Shown: positions 1-13,749, counted from the first letter of the stretch. The stretch is 64,000 bases of DNA from Saxidomus purpurata (GCA_022818135.1 JAFMSR010000019.1:4383357-4447356), one strand, 5' to 3'. Notes: a model not told the origin generated them from the sequence alone. Made by a program: numbers and translations.

Positions 1-148
1 TCTAATACTGCAAGTACTTTTGCTGTTGCTTTTTTCTAGGAATGCACACTACACCAGTACATTCTACTTTCATATAGTCTGATGAAACATTAACTAGTAA
101 CTATGTGGTCTCTAGTTTACATTGTTTGCATTTGTTAATCCTTTTAAA

Positions 149-1954
149 CTATTCACACCTGAAAACTTTTATTACGGAAGTATCTCCATATCCAGCTCTA
201 AAGTACAGTAGGTGATTCCTATCACAAAAGGTGGCTCCACCTTGGCAGTTCATATTTTTAAGCACAACTTTGCTTCTTTCAAAATCACTTGATATTACAG
301 TCAAATTCCCTGTCATGAATTGGCAGACGTAAACAGTTCCATCCGCCGTCGAAGTAATGCCTGTTGGCTTGTCGGGAACTGAAACCTTGCTAAGAACCTG
401 ACCTTTCCAATTCAGTTGTATCACAGCTTTCTGACCCCAGTCAGAAATGTATATAGCACTATCAGTACTTGCTGCATATTCTGGATATTTAAATATTGCT
501 TTACCATTACTGTCTGTGTTTACAGTGGTGATAACAGAACCTTTCTTCATGTCGATAATTTCAAGTGTACGACGGTCGTTATAGGTAACAGCGATTTTGT
601 CTTGCGAATAAGTAATCCCAAAACCTCCCCCGCTTAGGTTTATGCTATGTGTTATTGACATTTTCCCAAAAAGCGAAAGAAACAGAATCTTTCCTATATC
701 TGGTATTGCAACAGCTAGTTCATTGGGATTTATCAAGGTGACATCCCTTGGACTGGCCGGAAGAGCTATCTCCGACGTAACAACTTTCATTTTTAAATCA
801 ACCATTTTGATAGACTTGTTACTATGGTCAGCTAGTAAAAGATAGACTGGAGTAATAGCCATTCCTTTTATCATACAAGCTGACTTATCATGTGATGTGT
901 GTGGTTTGATATCACCTACATGTGATAGACTGTATTCTTTTGGGACGCTTGTTACTTTCATTCCTTGACTTTTTGCGACCGTTTTCTGCTTTTCGTCCTC
1001 TTTTTGCGAATGTTTAGATCTTGATGAAAGCTTTCTTTCTACGAGTTTTCCTAGTGATTTCTCTTCGGTGACAAAGTTATGCAGATTTTGATTTGGTAGA
1101 AAATTGTACTCTCTAATCTTCTGGTTTGGAGTCAGCTTACCAACGTTTTCTTTGTGACTGTCTATAACATCTTCTGCCAATTGTAATTCTATAAAGAGTT
1201 TCGCTGCTTGGTTTTCTCTGTTTAATTGCTTTATGGTACCATGAAGTGACTTCACAGACTTTTCTAACCCAGCACAGGCATTCAAGTTACATTGTAACTT
1301 GTTTGCATTTTCTTGCATTAGTGACTTTGCTTCGTTTTCAATGCTTTGCTCTAATTTGTCCATCTTTGCAATGATATCTTGTCTAAATATTCTTAGATCT
1401 TTCAATGCATCTAACAGTGATCTATCTGAGGAGTCTATGCTTTCTTTTGTGTCGGTTCTAATGACTTGGCACTGTTGTAACAGACCTTCCATGCTCTCGA
1501 TTGCGTCAGTGTATTGTTTGCCATCAATAATGTCTACAGATATATTAGGTATGTAGTCAATATGGCAATTTCTGTGCCCCAACATCGCACAGACGCTGCA
1601 AAGTACTAATTTATGGTCCTGACAATAATACTTTATTAGTTCGTCAGAGTGCTTGTCGCATTTTGATGACAGGGTATTGGATCTATCATCAGCTTGAGGC
1701 ACTGAAGTCGGCCTCTGGGATTTTGGCATAGCATCTTTATCAAGAAGCTTGTGGTTTCGGCATGGTTTGGACTTCCTATGACTTTGGAAACAAGATTGAC
1801 AAAGATGCTCATCGCAATCAATACAAAAACCAACCGCAGTAAGGGTGCGTCCTTCTGTATCACATGGCTGGCAGATTAAAGTCTGATTCTGTTCAAACCC
1901 AAGAAGGATGGATGCTGATAATTTGTCTTTAGCCGTTTTCCCTGGCACAGCCAT
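149..1954 (-). CDS. TRIM-like protein: two B-boxes, coiled coil, propeller-like C-terminus
   Basis: Uninterrupted 601-residue reading frame. Residues 28-74 hold a first B-box-type zinc-binding cluster (C28, C31, then CIDCDEHLCQSC and a late HK). Residues 99-138 hold a second, B-box2-like cluster (CDKHSDELIKYYCQDH, CSVCAMLGHRNC). Residues about 145-285 are heptad-rich and probably coiled coil. Residues about 360-601 are blade-like repeats resembling the NHL/six-bladed propeller end of TRIM2/3/56/71-like proteins (AITPVYLLLADHSNKSIKMV, AIYISDWGQKAVIQLNW, GTVYVCQ). There is no RING before the first B-box, so E3 ligase activity is not supported. Such RING-less B-box proteins are numerous in bivalves, where innate immune or RNA-regulatory roles are suggested but unproven. 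A good splice acceptor lies 8 bases before the ATG, so the start is probably correct and an upstream non-coding exon is expected. The exact orthologue cannot be named. Confidence 0.9.
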   Translation of the reverse strand: MAVPGKTAKDKLSASILLGFEQNQTLICQPCDTEGRTLTAVGFCIDCDEHLCQSCFQSHRKSKPCRNHKLLDKDAMPKSQRPTSVPQADDRSNTLSSKCDKHSDELIKYYCQDHKLVLCSVCAMLGHRNCHIDYIPNISVDIIDGKQYTDAIESMEGLLQQCQVIRTDTKESIDSSDRSLLDALKDLRIFRQDIIAKMDKLEQSIENEAKSLMQENANKLQCNLNACAGLEKSVKSLHGTIKQLNRENQAAKLFIELQLAEDVIDSHKENVGKLTPNQKIREYNFLPNQNLHNFVTEEKSLGKLVERKLSSRSKHSQKEDEKQKTVAKSQGMKVTSVPKEYSLSHVGDIKPHTSHDKSACMIKGMAITPVYLLLADHSNKSIKMVDLKMKVVTSEIALPASPRDVTLINPNELAVAIPDIGKILFLSLFGKMSITHSINLSGGGFGITYSQDKIAVTYNDRRTLEIIDMKKGSVITTVNTDSNGKAIFKYPEYAASTDSAIYISDWGQKAVIQLNWKGQVLSKVSVPDKPTGITSTADGTVYVCQFMTGNLTVISSDFERSKVVLKNMNCQGGATFCDRNHLLYFRAGYGDTSVIKVFRCE

Positions 1955-1972
1955 TGTTTACTCTGAAAATAG
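1955..1972 (-). other. 5' UTR splice acceptor of the TRIM-like gene
   Basis: Read on the minus strand, a pyrimidine-rich run ending in TTTTCAG precedes AGTAAACA and the ATG. This is a standard 3' splice site, so the coding region is one exon preceded by at least one spliced leader exon. That leader was not located. Confidence 0.6.
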
Positions 1973-4900
1973 TAAGTCAATGTTGGATTTTATTTTTCTA
2001 AAAACAACACTGTTAAAAGATCTAGTTATTCTCATATATGTTAATTGTACATTCCAATACCTTAGATATAAAACTGCATGATCAATTCGGTTCCAGGGAC
2101 AGAAATTGATAAAAAAAACCGATACCCCGTCAAAGTTATTTGAGAAGCATTAAACATTTTATATAAAAATACGTCTTGTAACCGCTAACTTTTTTTCTTC
2201 TCAAAAATCGTTTAAGTGTCGTCCAGTGGTCTTTCCTGCTAATAATTTAAGACACGGTGTAGCTTATTTAGGCAAACTTTGAACTCCTTGTTACCGCGCA
2301 TGTGTACAGGGGTATTGGTACTTCCGGTCTTTGGGTAATATGGCATAGGGGACTTTCGTTCGAGGTCAAAAACACATAGATATACTTGCATCGGCTTTGA
2401 GACATCATTTGGTAACACAACATAATTTAACAAGTTTTTAAAAAGTTCCGAAGTATTTAAAACACTTCAAAAGTAGAGGTCATGAATTAGAACGGAAAAA
2501 GTTTACGCCCTACAAACTGAAATATCGAATTTAATCTAGTATGTAGATCGATATAATTTAAATATGACAAGAAGAGAAATAATACAGAGATAACTAACCC
2601 TTAACTGGATAGTGTCCGTTGCATTTAATATGTTATTGTAGAATCAAAACATAAGATCATCGACGAAGATCCTCCATTACTACCTTGTTATCTGTTGTGT
2701 TCGTTTCATTTCTTCCTGAAAGAGAAGAGAAGGGACTTAGATATGACCAAAGAAACATACACATTTTACGAAACACGAAAATTTCTACTACAACCTTTTT
2801 TTAACAAAAACCTGATTTATTTTAATCTTCAAATTCATTAAAAGGTGACTTCAGTTTAATTGTAAAGTTTAAAGTATGCAGACGATCTACAAATGTTTTG
2901 AAAGTAATAGTAGATATCCAATCGAAATTTAAGCTATAGTGTGCAGAGTAAAGTTTGAATTACCGTTCTTGAGACGTCCTCTGTGGCAAGTTTAACTGCT
3001 CACTACTTTATTTTAGAGGAAACTATTTCATTAACAGTAAACGGTAGTTTAATGTTAAAGGTGTTTAATGTCTTCCTAATTCTGAATTTGTTGACATTAC
3101 AGAAATATTGGTTAATACGTGTGTTTTAGACAACACTGTGATGGTCGTTTTGAAATTTCACAAAGGTGAAGACAACTGTCTGAGATGAATTGTTAAAAAC
3201 GACCCAAATTTTGTATGCATCGATTTAATCCATTTCTACTGTACCTAAATGTTTATAATAGGATCCTCTGACTTCCAATTCGGGCAAGCCTATTTCTTGA
3301 ATAGGGTATTTTGCAGAATTATGACCGTATAAAGGCTAACAACTAAAAGTCAGATCAGACAACATTGTATATGTCGGGAGTGTAGATGCCTGAAAAGATA
3401 CATATTTTAGTAGACACTTTAGGCATGAATGGGCTAAATTAAACTGCCTAAGACAGGTAATATGGTACTAAATGTGTTTAATCGACTGTTAAAAATCAAT
3501 TGCGTTTGTGTAATCTGGGTAGGTAACTACCGTTTAAGCAGAATTTCATCTATTTTTTTCTTTTGTTTCAAAACAATTTCAAATAAGATACATATGTATC
3601 ATAATGATGGTATTCATTTATTTAAAGAAATCACTACACATGGTTTTTAGAGATTATTACAGGTTTGTAAGACCGAATCTCGAAGTGTCAGATAAAATGA
3701 AAGCGAGAGTATTCTTATATGCCTGGCTTAAGACTACATAGTGCGTCAAGATCACGAGGCAATAACGACGCCTCAATCATAAATCAATTGGACATGGAAG
3801 ATTTAATAGTACAGGTAGGGAAAAAGGGGCGTGTAATTGATAAAGAGGCAGGCCGAAGTTATAAGATGAGTTTTACTACCTTTCAACTTGTGACTATTTT
3901 GGTGAAGACATAATAAAGTTTTTTAATTGTCAATGAGTACTATCCGATAATTCTATAGTATTATAAAAAAAAGCCCGTGTGTTCTAGCTACTTTTGCGAA
4001 ATTACAAGCTTTAAGAAGCATCATTTTAATTAGCAATAATTCTTCTGTAAAAAAAAACTTAACTCTTCCTAAATTTGTGTTTGTTTGTTTTCATGACAAC
4101 TTGCCACATTTGTATCTGTTTGTTATCATGCATAGTCTGTGACAACATTTATAATAACATAAATTTTGCCAATGCCACCCTAAAGGGTCATAAAGAAACT
4201 AGAATAGTTTATAGGCCACGGATGCCCACCCCCACTTTTGGTCTTAACCCTTTACTTTTCGAATCACAAACACACCCCACGTGCACAACCCATCAATATG
4301 TACTGTTAGTTTCTAATACCTTTATATTTTGGTGTTTTGCGATATAAGTTCAAAAATTTTGATACTTACACCTTACTCAATGTAATATATCACTTTACCA
4401 GCATGCATCTGTTTACGGGACTCTAAATGGTGAAATAAACAATAGCAAATATGTCAACAGGCCAATCCTTCCTATCCAATCCTCCCGTAAGTGTGTTAGG
4501 ACCTGGACCCAAAAGTCTGTTCACTATACCCTAATCAATGTACACGGAATGTGCCCTTTTTACTTGATGATTCACGAAGGTAGTTCGCTGTGAAAGTTTG
4601 AAGCAATTCCTAAAAAGCGTTAGCAGTTGGACACGCAACATGCTTCGTTATGACAATCGAAAAATATGACTTGAATATATTTTAAACCTCGATCAATACC
4701 TTTAATATCAGCCTTGCGTTCTAAATGTCTTGACCTTGTCAAAAAGAGAGCAACAAGGTGTTTTTTTACGCTTCAAATCTGGGTAATCTTTTAGCGAGGA
4801 AAATTTTCGGGACTTGATTTAAGCGGACAGATTTATTAACCAGTTTAAAATTTCACAAAGGAAAATTCACTCATCACAAAATGAATCTTTGCAAAACTTT

Positions 4901-7900
4901 TGAATTCATGAAAAACAAACAAAATTCGTATCATTGTGAATATGACCCAAATTACAGAATATTACCCCACAATACCCAAACCACAGATATGTAATAAATA
5001 ACACAATAAACCTTTTATGTTTTACCAGTATTTTATTTACCATGGAACATGTTAATGGCTCACAGATCTTTTGACTAGTTTTATATAAAACACTTTGTAA
5101 CATTTACAATTTATAAGTACATTCACTCACCAAACATTTATATTGTACAGGTATCTTATCCAAAAACATACTGTAACTGAAGTATTTTCCATGATTAATC
5201 AGTCAATAAATCATTTAAAATATCGTTAGTTGCATTATGACCAATAAATTACCAACTTGAATGAACACATTTTATATTTCTTTAACTTTTTCTAGGTATC
5301 TCTGTGGAACTGTGACTACAAATGCAACATCAGGTATAATTTGGACTATCTTACAGGCAAGAAGTCTACAGTCAGCGCTATCTTAGAAAGCACCACCGAA
5401 CAAACACCATTCGGTGATTGAAAAGACCAGCTCGGAGATAACAGTACACTATTCATCTATACCTGTGAGAAAAGACAACTTGAAAACAAATATCACTTTG
5501 GCCTCTATCCAATAGCGGTCTTTGCTCAGAGGTTTGACTGTTTGAGAAAATTTAAAGAACTGTGGGCAAACTATGACTAAATTTTGGGGGCAAACTATGA
5601 CTAAGTAAGATGTGTAATACATAAATAATACTACATTGTTTAAACACTATTACTCAAATCTTGCCTCTGCCATATTTCTAAATGGACTTGTCCATCTTTC
5701 GAACAAAAGCATTAACTATTCATAGGGGTGTTTTTCGAAAATTAACTGAACAATCAGAAAACAGCGTAGATAATGATCACATTACACGGCTGTTGAACAT
5801 GATATGCTCTGGTCTCAAAGGCAGAATAACATACTACTACTAGGGTATGGATTAAAAGCTATACTGACAAAACTACTCTCAGTGTAGAATAATCTCTTAG
5901 AAGGTTCTTTTCTTACTGTCTGATTTCTTCAAGTACATGATAAGATCAAGTAAATTTCATTATTCAGTTTCCTACAATACCTTATTCCAGAAAATGGTTT
6001 CTAGCGCAACAATATCTATGGCAACAATTCAGAAGCTTAATTACCTTATTACATCTTCATGAGATATATAACGTATTTCTAGAAACCCTTAAACCAAGTT
6101 ACAACTGCAAAATCACTTCAACAATTTAAACAGAACTTTTAAAAATTACCTATGCGTCATACTTCTGCATTCTGTTACAAATTGTCAACAATCTAATCAA
6201 TGAAAAAGAAATTTATGCAAGTTTGAAATTGAAGAAATCAAACAGTAAGACAGTTTTTGATTTTGGATAGTTAATATCACATCATACGAACAAAATTATA
6301 TCTGTGTGTGGCAACGTCATGTTCGAGCTAACATGTAATAAATGATATATACCTCACCCTATTGTAATTAATTCATTAACCAACGTTGAAAAAATCAATC
6401 AGCATAATCATTTAAAGTAAATTACCCCTCAAAAGGACAAATATTGATTAAAAAAAATGTATAGATGGTTAAAGCACAAAGAGGTTTTAGAAATATTTAG
6501 GGGATAACTTTTTTTGAGTTATTTCACTTACTAGCAGACAAAAAACATTCAAAAACAAAAGGATTATACATTGTTGACTGAAATTATAGTCAAAAGTGAT
6601 TTTCTCCGTTTTTAAACAGAAAAATGTTTTTTTAAATTCGCATATTTTAATCATTAGCTTTGGTCATAATAACACATTTTACCAAAAAAAAAAAAAAAAA
6701 AATTATTATCGTCCAACCTCACAGAATGACATCTTCCTAGAGCAAGAACCTCCCTAAAATGAGACAGATTCTATTTCATGTTGCATCAATTATATAAGGA
6801 ATCAACTTCTCCAGAACAACGCCTCTCTTCATTGTACAACAAAAACATTTCTGTGTTCCCAAGGGTGTCCGCTACTGAAAGATTACAATGATATTGAATG
6901 TAACTTTCAAAAGGGTAATATCACTTCCAATTATTCAATTAATCATAACTATCATTATTAATGCCAGCATTATGGAATATCCGATGTATAACACAGCTCC
7001 AAATACACAAATATAAATAACTTTTATATGAAACAAAGAAGGACATTACAATTCTAGCACCCATCTGGTACAGCAGCTCAAAAATACAGATATCAAGTAA
7101 TTTAAACTTGTATTAATTACTCCGGAGGCATCATGACCATCTCAAATGGAACCAATTTCTAATCAAAGGGAGAATCTAGAATTTTAATTCCTGATTACTT
7201 ATTTACAGCTAAAAGGTACCTTGACCGAACTAGATCGAGGCAAAATTTGATGATTTACCCATTGGGGCCTTGTGTCTATTATATCAAATGCCAGTTCAAA
7301 CAGCTACACCTCAAAGCACATAGTCTGATCAGGATTTAGTTTTTTAGCGTTTTAAGTTCTGCAAAACACCCCTAATTAATGAAATTGACTTGCCCAATTT
7401 GGAACTAAGAAGGTTCCATTGTAAAAATCTAGGTATAAAAAGGTTAAGGCAAGTGGTCAGACTGGGGATCGTACCTGGATCTTCTGGGTTACTAAGCAAA
7501 CAAAAGACAAGTTCCATTATGGATGGCGCCTGGAGAAATATTAATACAAGTTAAGATTAAAACTGATGTTGTCCATTTGATGAAATTTTAACAGATATAT
7601 ACATTTCAGCATACAAACCAACACTTTAGAAAAAGAGACAGTACTTTAATATATCCTTGCGTAAAAGTTATCAGAAAGTTATTTACATATACCTGTATGT
7701 GTATTATATGTGAAATTTAATGATAAACTCACTATTACGTAAGCCCCATGATCAATCAATGGCACAGTCCATAATGACAGATGGACTAGCCTATAATTAA
7801 AATTTAGGGGGATAAGCTTTAATAAAGCTATAGACTAAGCTAAATTCACAAAATTTAATGGTTTTAAATTCGAGAACAAAACTTTACTACTACCCGTTAA

Positions 7901-7930
7901 AAGTGTCAACAAGCGCTACGCCCTGTATTA
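1973..7930. other. No gene recognised
   Basis: AT-rich DNA with only short chance reading frames. No exon with conserved protein content was found. The leader exon of the TRIM-like gene, and perhaps the far 3' UTR of the LMAN1 gene, could lie here. A minus-strand AATAAA is visible near 5030, but nothing links it to a transcript. A degenerate tRNA-like B-box remnant is possible near 7455-7500. Confidence 0.5.
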
Positions 7931-8880
7931 ACAAGAGCTGTCAGTAGGACAGCGCGCTCGACTTTTTTAGTGCTTGCCAATAAAACAAAACTTTGACAGT
8001 TAAGGGCACACAAGACTTTAACTAGGAATTTCTAAGTACAAATCAAGAAACATTTTCACAGAGTTATCTTCTCTTGCTTACAGATAGGTCTCATGATGGT
8101 ACATAAGTACTCCAACTTTCAAAGTAATATCTCAAATGGTTAAGTCAACAAGTGGACAAGAATGAAAATTTTAACTGAGTTTCTAAGACAAAAAGGGCCA
8201 TAATTCACATAAAATCCTTGACAGAATTACCTTCTCCTGCCCATGTTTTGGGATCTGATGGTAAACAAGTATTCAAACTTTCAAAGTAATATCTCGAACA
8301 GTTTAGTCAAAAAGTGGACTGGTACGAAAAACTTTACCAAGATTCTAAGTCGATAAAGGGGCTTAATTTTTAAAACAAACCCTCACAGCTTACCTTCTCT
8401 TGCCTACAGATGGGGGTAATGATGTAAACAAGCATTCAAAGTTTCAAAGCAAATCTCAAAGGGTTAAGGCAATAAGTGGATTTTACCCATATTCAAAGTA
8501 TTTTCTAAGTAAAAAAGGGGCATAATTCTGTCAGAAACCTTGACAGAGTTATGTACTCTTGTCTGTTGATGTAGGTCATGATGGTAAACAAGTATGTTTG
8601 TTTCAAAGCAATACCTCCAATGGTTTTGAAATAAAGTGAGGTGGTACGAAAAACTTAACCAAGCTCAATACACTTTTCTAAGTCAAAAAGGGCCATAATT
8701 CTGCCAAAAACCTTGACAGAGTTATGTACTCTTGTCTGTAGATGGAGGTTATGATGGTAAACAAGTATGGTAAGTTTCAAAGCCATACCTCCAATACTTT
8801 TGAAATAAAGTGGGGTGGTACGAAACCACCAAAAAACCCCCCCACTTAACCGCCGACGCCGACGCGACGCCGGCGAGAGG
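7931..8880. repeat. Structured tandem-repeat element, about five units of 160-175 bp
   Basis: Begins with ACAAGAGCTGTCAGTAGGAC and a GC-rich CAGCGCGCTCGAC, and ends in a GC-rich CGCCGACGCCGACG run. Between them a unit recurs near 8062, 8226, 8389, 8546 and 8721. Each has TCTTGCCTACAGAT-like and GATGGTAAACAAGTATTC-like segments, then a stretch ending in AAAAGGGCCATAATTC. Defined ends around tandem cores suggest a non-autonomous mobile element rather than a simple satellite. The family was not identified. Confidence 0.65.
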
Positions 8881-9289
8881 TGCCCCTTCAAGGCTAAAAA
8901 CAAGCTAAAATAGATACCTTAAATGGTAACACATTTGCTTTCTATTGTGCAAAGTTTCTAACAAATATCATTTAATATAACAGCTTAAAACCTTAATAAA
9001 TCATTACTCTGTCTATTACAAAATATCCAACCTAGAGCACTTTTTAGTGAAGTGTGCACTGACCAGGATTCCTAAGCACTGTGATTATTTAACAAGACAA
9101 AAAACAAGACAATAAATAGAAAATTATCGTGAAAAAATCCCACGTACCCAGCTATATATACATGTACATAAACTACGCATAAGTACATAGAAGTAATTTA
9201 TAATTTGGCCATAAACTTTCTTAGAAAGCGTCAAAAATATACAATTTAAATCAGCCTACATATTTACCATATCTCTCATACCTCATGGA

Positions 9290-9716
9290 TTTTTCATGAG
9301 TCTCATAGATTTGGCATTTTCCTCATGGAATTATTTTAATTCTCATGGATTTTTTTTTCAAGACCAATAAATATAGCACTGATATATTTTTTCGAGACAC
9401 CTTAAAATTCTCCTTTTAACTTGGACTTTTTATGAATTTTCTAGATTTTGGCATTTCCCTCATGGACTCATGGATATGTTGTATATCTCATGGAATTCTT
9501 TTTCAAGACCAAGACAATATAATGAATATAGCACTGTAAATTTTATCAAGACACCGTATGCATTCCCCTTGTAACAGAGTTTTCGCCAGTCCTATGGACT
9601 TTTCCTCATGGACTCATTGAAATATTCAAAATTTCATGGAAATTTTTTTTCTCAATACCTCTTAATACAGCACTGTAATACTTTAATCAAGACACCTTAT
9701 AATGTCCCTTGTGTAT
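9290..9716. repeat. Tandem repeat, about three units of 140-150 bp
   Basis: Three diverged units share the order CTCATGGA, then a T-run with CAAGACCAA, AATATAGCACTG, a TCAAGACACC-like segment, and TTCCCCTTGTAAC or a variant. No coding content. Confidence 0.65.
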
Positions 9717-9976
9717 GATGTATCAGGAAATAGCTATTTGTTACATATAAGTACAGCTTCTCATATTCTATAGCAGGGACCATCTGAAGGTGTCTACCCC
9801 TGAGAAAACTTCTCTAAGAAGCATGCAACAATGCTCAAGTTTACTTATGACATGAACTCCCATTTTGACCTTTTATTTTCCCCCAAGTTTTACGGGTCTT
9901 CCCTCTCCTGTGAAAAAAGCAATGACTACTGAATTCCAATCTTACAAATTTACTAATGTTTGAAAGAAGTTCCCAC

Positions 9977-10316
9977 TTAAAGCTGCTCGCTCTCAGTTAC
10001 CTTTGAAATTTTTTTTTTTTTTTTTTTACATAATTATACATATATATATATATATAATTAAAGGCTAGAATCAAAATATAAGCAAAAATCTAGGTAGGTA
10101 TTTGCAGAAATCGATTGAAAATGTGTGTTATATAGCACCACTACATTATGTTTATATTGGAATATTAGAATTTGGTAGGGTATTATTTTAAAGTAGAGAT
10201 ATCTGCATTATACTGGTCCAGGAGCCTTTTTATATGACTAAACGTTCTAAAATACGTTATTTACATACAGTTTGAAGCACTTTTTTTTACAAAAATCTGA
10301 GAGCGAGCAGCTTTAA
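9977..10316. mobile_element. MITE, TTAAAGCTGCTCGCTC family, complete copy A
   Basis: Ends in inverted repeats TTAAAGCTGCTCGCTCTCAG (left) and CTGAGAGCGAGCAGCTTTAA (right), a perfect 20-bp match with TTAA at both edges. The interior is AT-rich and has no ORF. A second, diverged right end (GAGCAAGCCGCTTTAA) follows at 10328-10343, suggesting a nested or duplicated terminus. Other copies are near 21.2, 44.6, 48.6 and 52.6 kb. Confidence 0.8.
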
Positions 10317-10343
10317 CCAAAATCTGTGAGCAAGCCGCTTTAA

Positions 10344-13300
10344 TTTTAGCAAATGGAATAATTACATATTCTACAATTCTACACTCTTGATTTTATACAA
10401 CTAAATTTTTAACAACAAGACTTGAAAGCTCACAACCAAATTTAATAAAGTCTTCAATAAATTGTTTATTAAGAAACCAAAAACATTACTATTTGACATT
10501 TAAAATTAATTTAATAAAACAATTTAAGAAATTGGAAAATAATTTTCACTTGAAACATTTTACTTAAATTAGATTTGGAATTTTTTATACAAGAGAAGGT
10601 TTGAATATCTTAACCAAGATAAGAATGAGGAGGAATAAATGAGGTTTTAATTAATGCTTTTAATTTTGTGTAATCAAGTACCATTAAAGTCGGAAGTTTT
10701 TAGTTTCAAAACAAACAAAAAACCTTGAAGACGGATGGAAATGAACACAGGACAATGTAATGATATAATGGTTTACATTTTTTCAGACAGGAAAATGGAG
10801 TACATTTGTACCTTCACATTTTCCAAATTCAAAATATTTAGTTAACAGCCTGGTTCAGATATTCACATCACACACACTCTAGAAAACTGATTATAATAAA
10901 CTCCATGTATAATGAACTCATGGGGACCATTTAAATCTGTTCTTTATATCAAAAGAATGTTACGTCCATATAAAACTTTCAAATTAAATTAAGAAGGAAT
11001 AAAATTCGACCCAGAAAATGTGTTCCTTATATCCGGTGTTTTGCGATAGCCGGGATTTGTTATAAATACGGACTTCATTGTTATTGTAACAACATCTCAC
11101 TCAATTTTAAAGCACACGATTATCCTTAATGCACTGTAAATGGCAACCCTAGCATACTCTGCCTGGATTTGTTCCCGGAAAGAACAAGAAATGCACTGTT
11201 ATGGCAGTTTTAACAATTTTGGCGGAAACTTTCAAAATACGTACATTATAGTCATACAGAATAGTGATGTTCACTAAAAGAAAAGTTGAACACTGTTGAG
11301 CAAAATCAAAGCAACCAATTAATTACTTTTGTGACTTCTGAATTACTTTGCAATTACAAAATTACTTTGTTATATAATAACTTCAAAATTACACATTTCT
11401 TGTCTAAAAAAAAAACCCACTACAGTAACTGCAACATATGTGTTACTACAGTTTAACATAATAGTCTATAATAATTTGTGACTACATTACTTTGCAATTA
11501 CCTCTAAATAACTAAATTACTATGTAACAAAACTTGTTTTTAAAACATGTATTTTTCGAATTAGTTGTTTTGCAATAAAGGTCACAATGACCTTGACCTT
11601 TTGACCTCAAAATCAATAGGGGTCATCTACTTGTCATGACCGATCAACCTACCAAGTTTGAGGAACCAAGCCCACAATCATTCTCTAGTTATTGATCAGA
11701 CATGGTTTGGTCTACCAACAGACCAACGGGTGCAAACCCCTAAACCCCTAAAAGATGGTGGGCATAATGACCTTATAACAAAGTTAACCTATACCATTCA
11801 AATCTGTAAACAATGTGACAAAAATGATTTGGAGCATGAAGTGAAATCTGTGATCTGCACTGTCAGTATATCCTTTACGGTCTTTTTGTATAACAATAAT
11901 GCTTAATACATTAAAACAACAACAGCAAAAACAAATAACTTTTCTTACAACAATCAATGTTGTCCCTCAGGCTTATCTCCCTTGCTAAAACAAACTGTAC
12001 ACATTTCCTTCTAGGTACATGTACATCAAATACAGGGGGAGAATTGACCAGCAAAGTTTCAATTTTCATGAACAAATTTTAGTTTACTGGGGTTGGATTT
12101 AACAACCAATTTGAAGTCAGAACCATACACATGTACAGTAATTATGTATACACACCTGGTTACACTGCCTTTTGTTTCCTGAAAAAATCTTTATATTCCA
12201 GAGTTGTTTATTGCGCAATTTTCCAATTTCATATTTATTTGTGAGCGAGCACTATTACATGTATATGATCAATGTTTCTTTGCTATTTTAGTGAGTTTGA
12301 TGAATTCGCAAAGTGGTTCATTTGCAAAAAATAAAAACCTTGTGAAAAAAACGACTTTTACAGCACATGATTTTTACGAGTCAAATTTTCTGCATAGTGT
12401 TAAGAACACAGCCGATGAAATGTCGCATATATAACATGTGTGTAACTTTGCCAATCAACTTCTCCGAAACATAAACAACTTTATAATGAGGAAATGCTGG
12501 TTATCTACCGATAACTTTTAACTCGTAAAGAATGATATTTTCAATGACATGAAAAACGTGTAATTGTTCTATGAACATGCGTATTCCCAACAATGGAAAG
12601 CACCAGTTGCGATTCATAAGTACACACAAATATTGCAAAATACTGTCTTCTATAAAATGGTTTCTTATATCTTCATTAAACATCTCATCCGTAATAACGT
12701 AGTTACAGCAGCACAAACAACTGTCCTGAAGATGTTGGACATAAATTATTACACAGCTGAGCATCTGAACAAAATGAATAACTAAAACTGCTACTTTTGT
12801 CACATCTTAAGCTGATGTAGTCTAACTGTAATATGCAACAGGCCACTTGCCTTAAGTGGGAAATATTGTCAGAGATGAAGTAACTTATAGAACTACAGAC
12901 ACATGTACAGGGCAGCAACTTGCTTTGAATGGTCCACTGACAGGCTGTTATAGACAGGTTCAACTTAAGACTATATATCTGCTGAATAAAATTTGTGACT
13001 GGTACATACAGTAAAACCTGTGGAAGAGACCATTTCTGAATATTCAATGAAGACTGTCACACAAAATAGAGATAAGCTTGGTATTAAGACTATCCTTTGG
13101 TAATAAACCTGCTCAGAGAAAACAGTTCACTGATCATCTATAAAAGAAACACCTCAGGGAATTCTGAGAGCCTATACCAAGAATAAAGACCACCAGTAAA
13201 CAACAGACAATACTTGTTCTTTTTGACAGTGGGCTCAGTCAACAGGTTTGACTTACATATTTCTTAAAACATGACTTAAAACTACATTAATCCTTTAAAT

Positions 13301-13749
13301 GAGTGACTAATTAAAACAGCATATGGCTATATAAGTTACTTCACCAGTCAAAACATTCCATAGCATTAAAACAAATGCTTTTGCATCAAAGAGACAAATT
13401 TCTTGTTTTTCATCAATCCATAGCTGAATTAAGATTATTTTTGAACCAATGAAAAAAATACTGAAAACTCTCCGGTGAAAAATTCCTGATTTTTTTTACA
13501 GCTTGTTCAAAAACTTACAACATCTGTAAAAGTGGTACATCTCTCTCATAAAAAATGTTGGTATCTGTAAAAGAGGTACCTGTCTCTCAATAAACACAAC
13601 GGTATCTGTAAAAGTGGTATATCTGTCTCATAAAACGTAGCATTATCTGTACACACATCACTGTATAAAACCTTTCATTCCTGAATGATAACTCAACAAT
13701 GCTGGAATGACTTTGAAAATGTTTGTTTAATCCTAAAATTTGGTCGCTT
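10344..13749. other. Non-coding: possible LMAN1 3' UTR/downstream region with old repeats
   Basis: No conserved coding segment. At about 10895-11065 there is a fragment of a dispersed repeat with TTCCTTATATCCGG-like and GGGACCATTTAAATCTGTTC segments, also seen near 14.0, 45.2 and 45.5 kb. The LMAN1 stop codon lies just beyond at 13752, so the proximal part is likely LMAN1 3' UTR. Confidence 0.45.
13525..13650. repeat. Tandem repeat, about three units of 48 bp
   Basis: Units carry ATCTGTAAAAGTGGTACAT, then CTGTCTCATAAAA. Lies just downstream of the LMAN1 stop codon and so probably within its 3' UTR. Confidence 0.6.
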
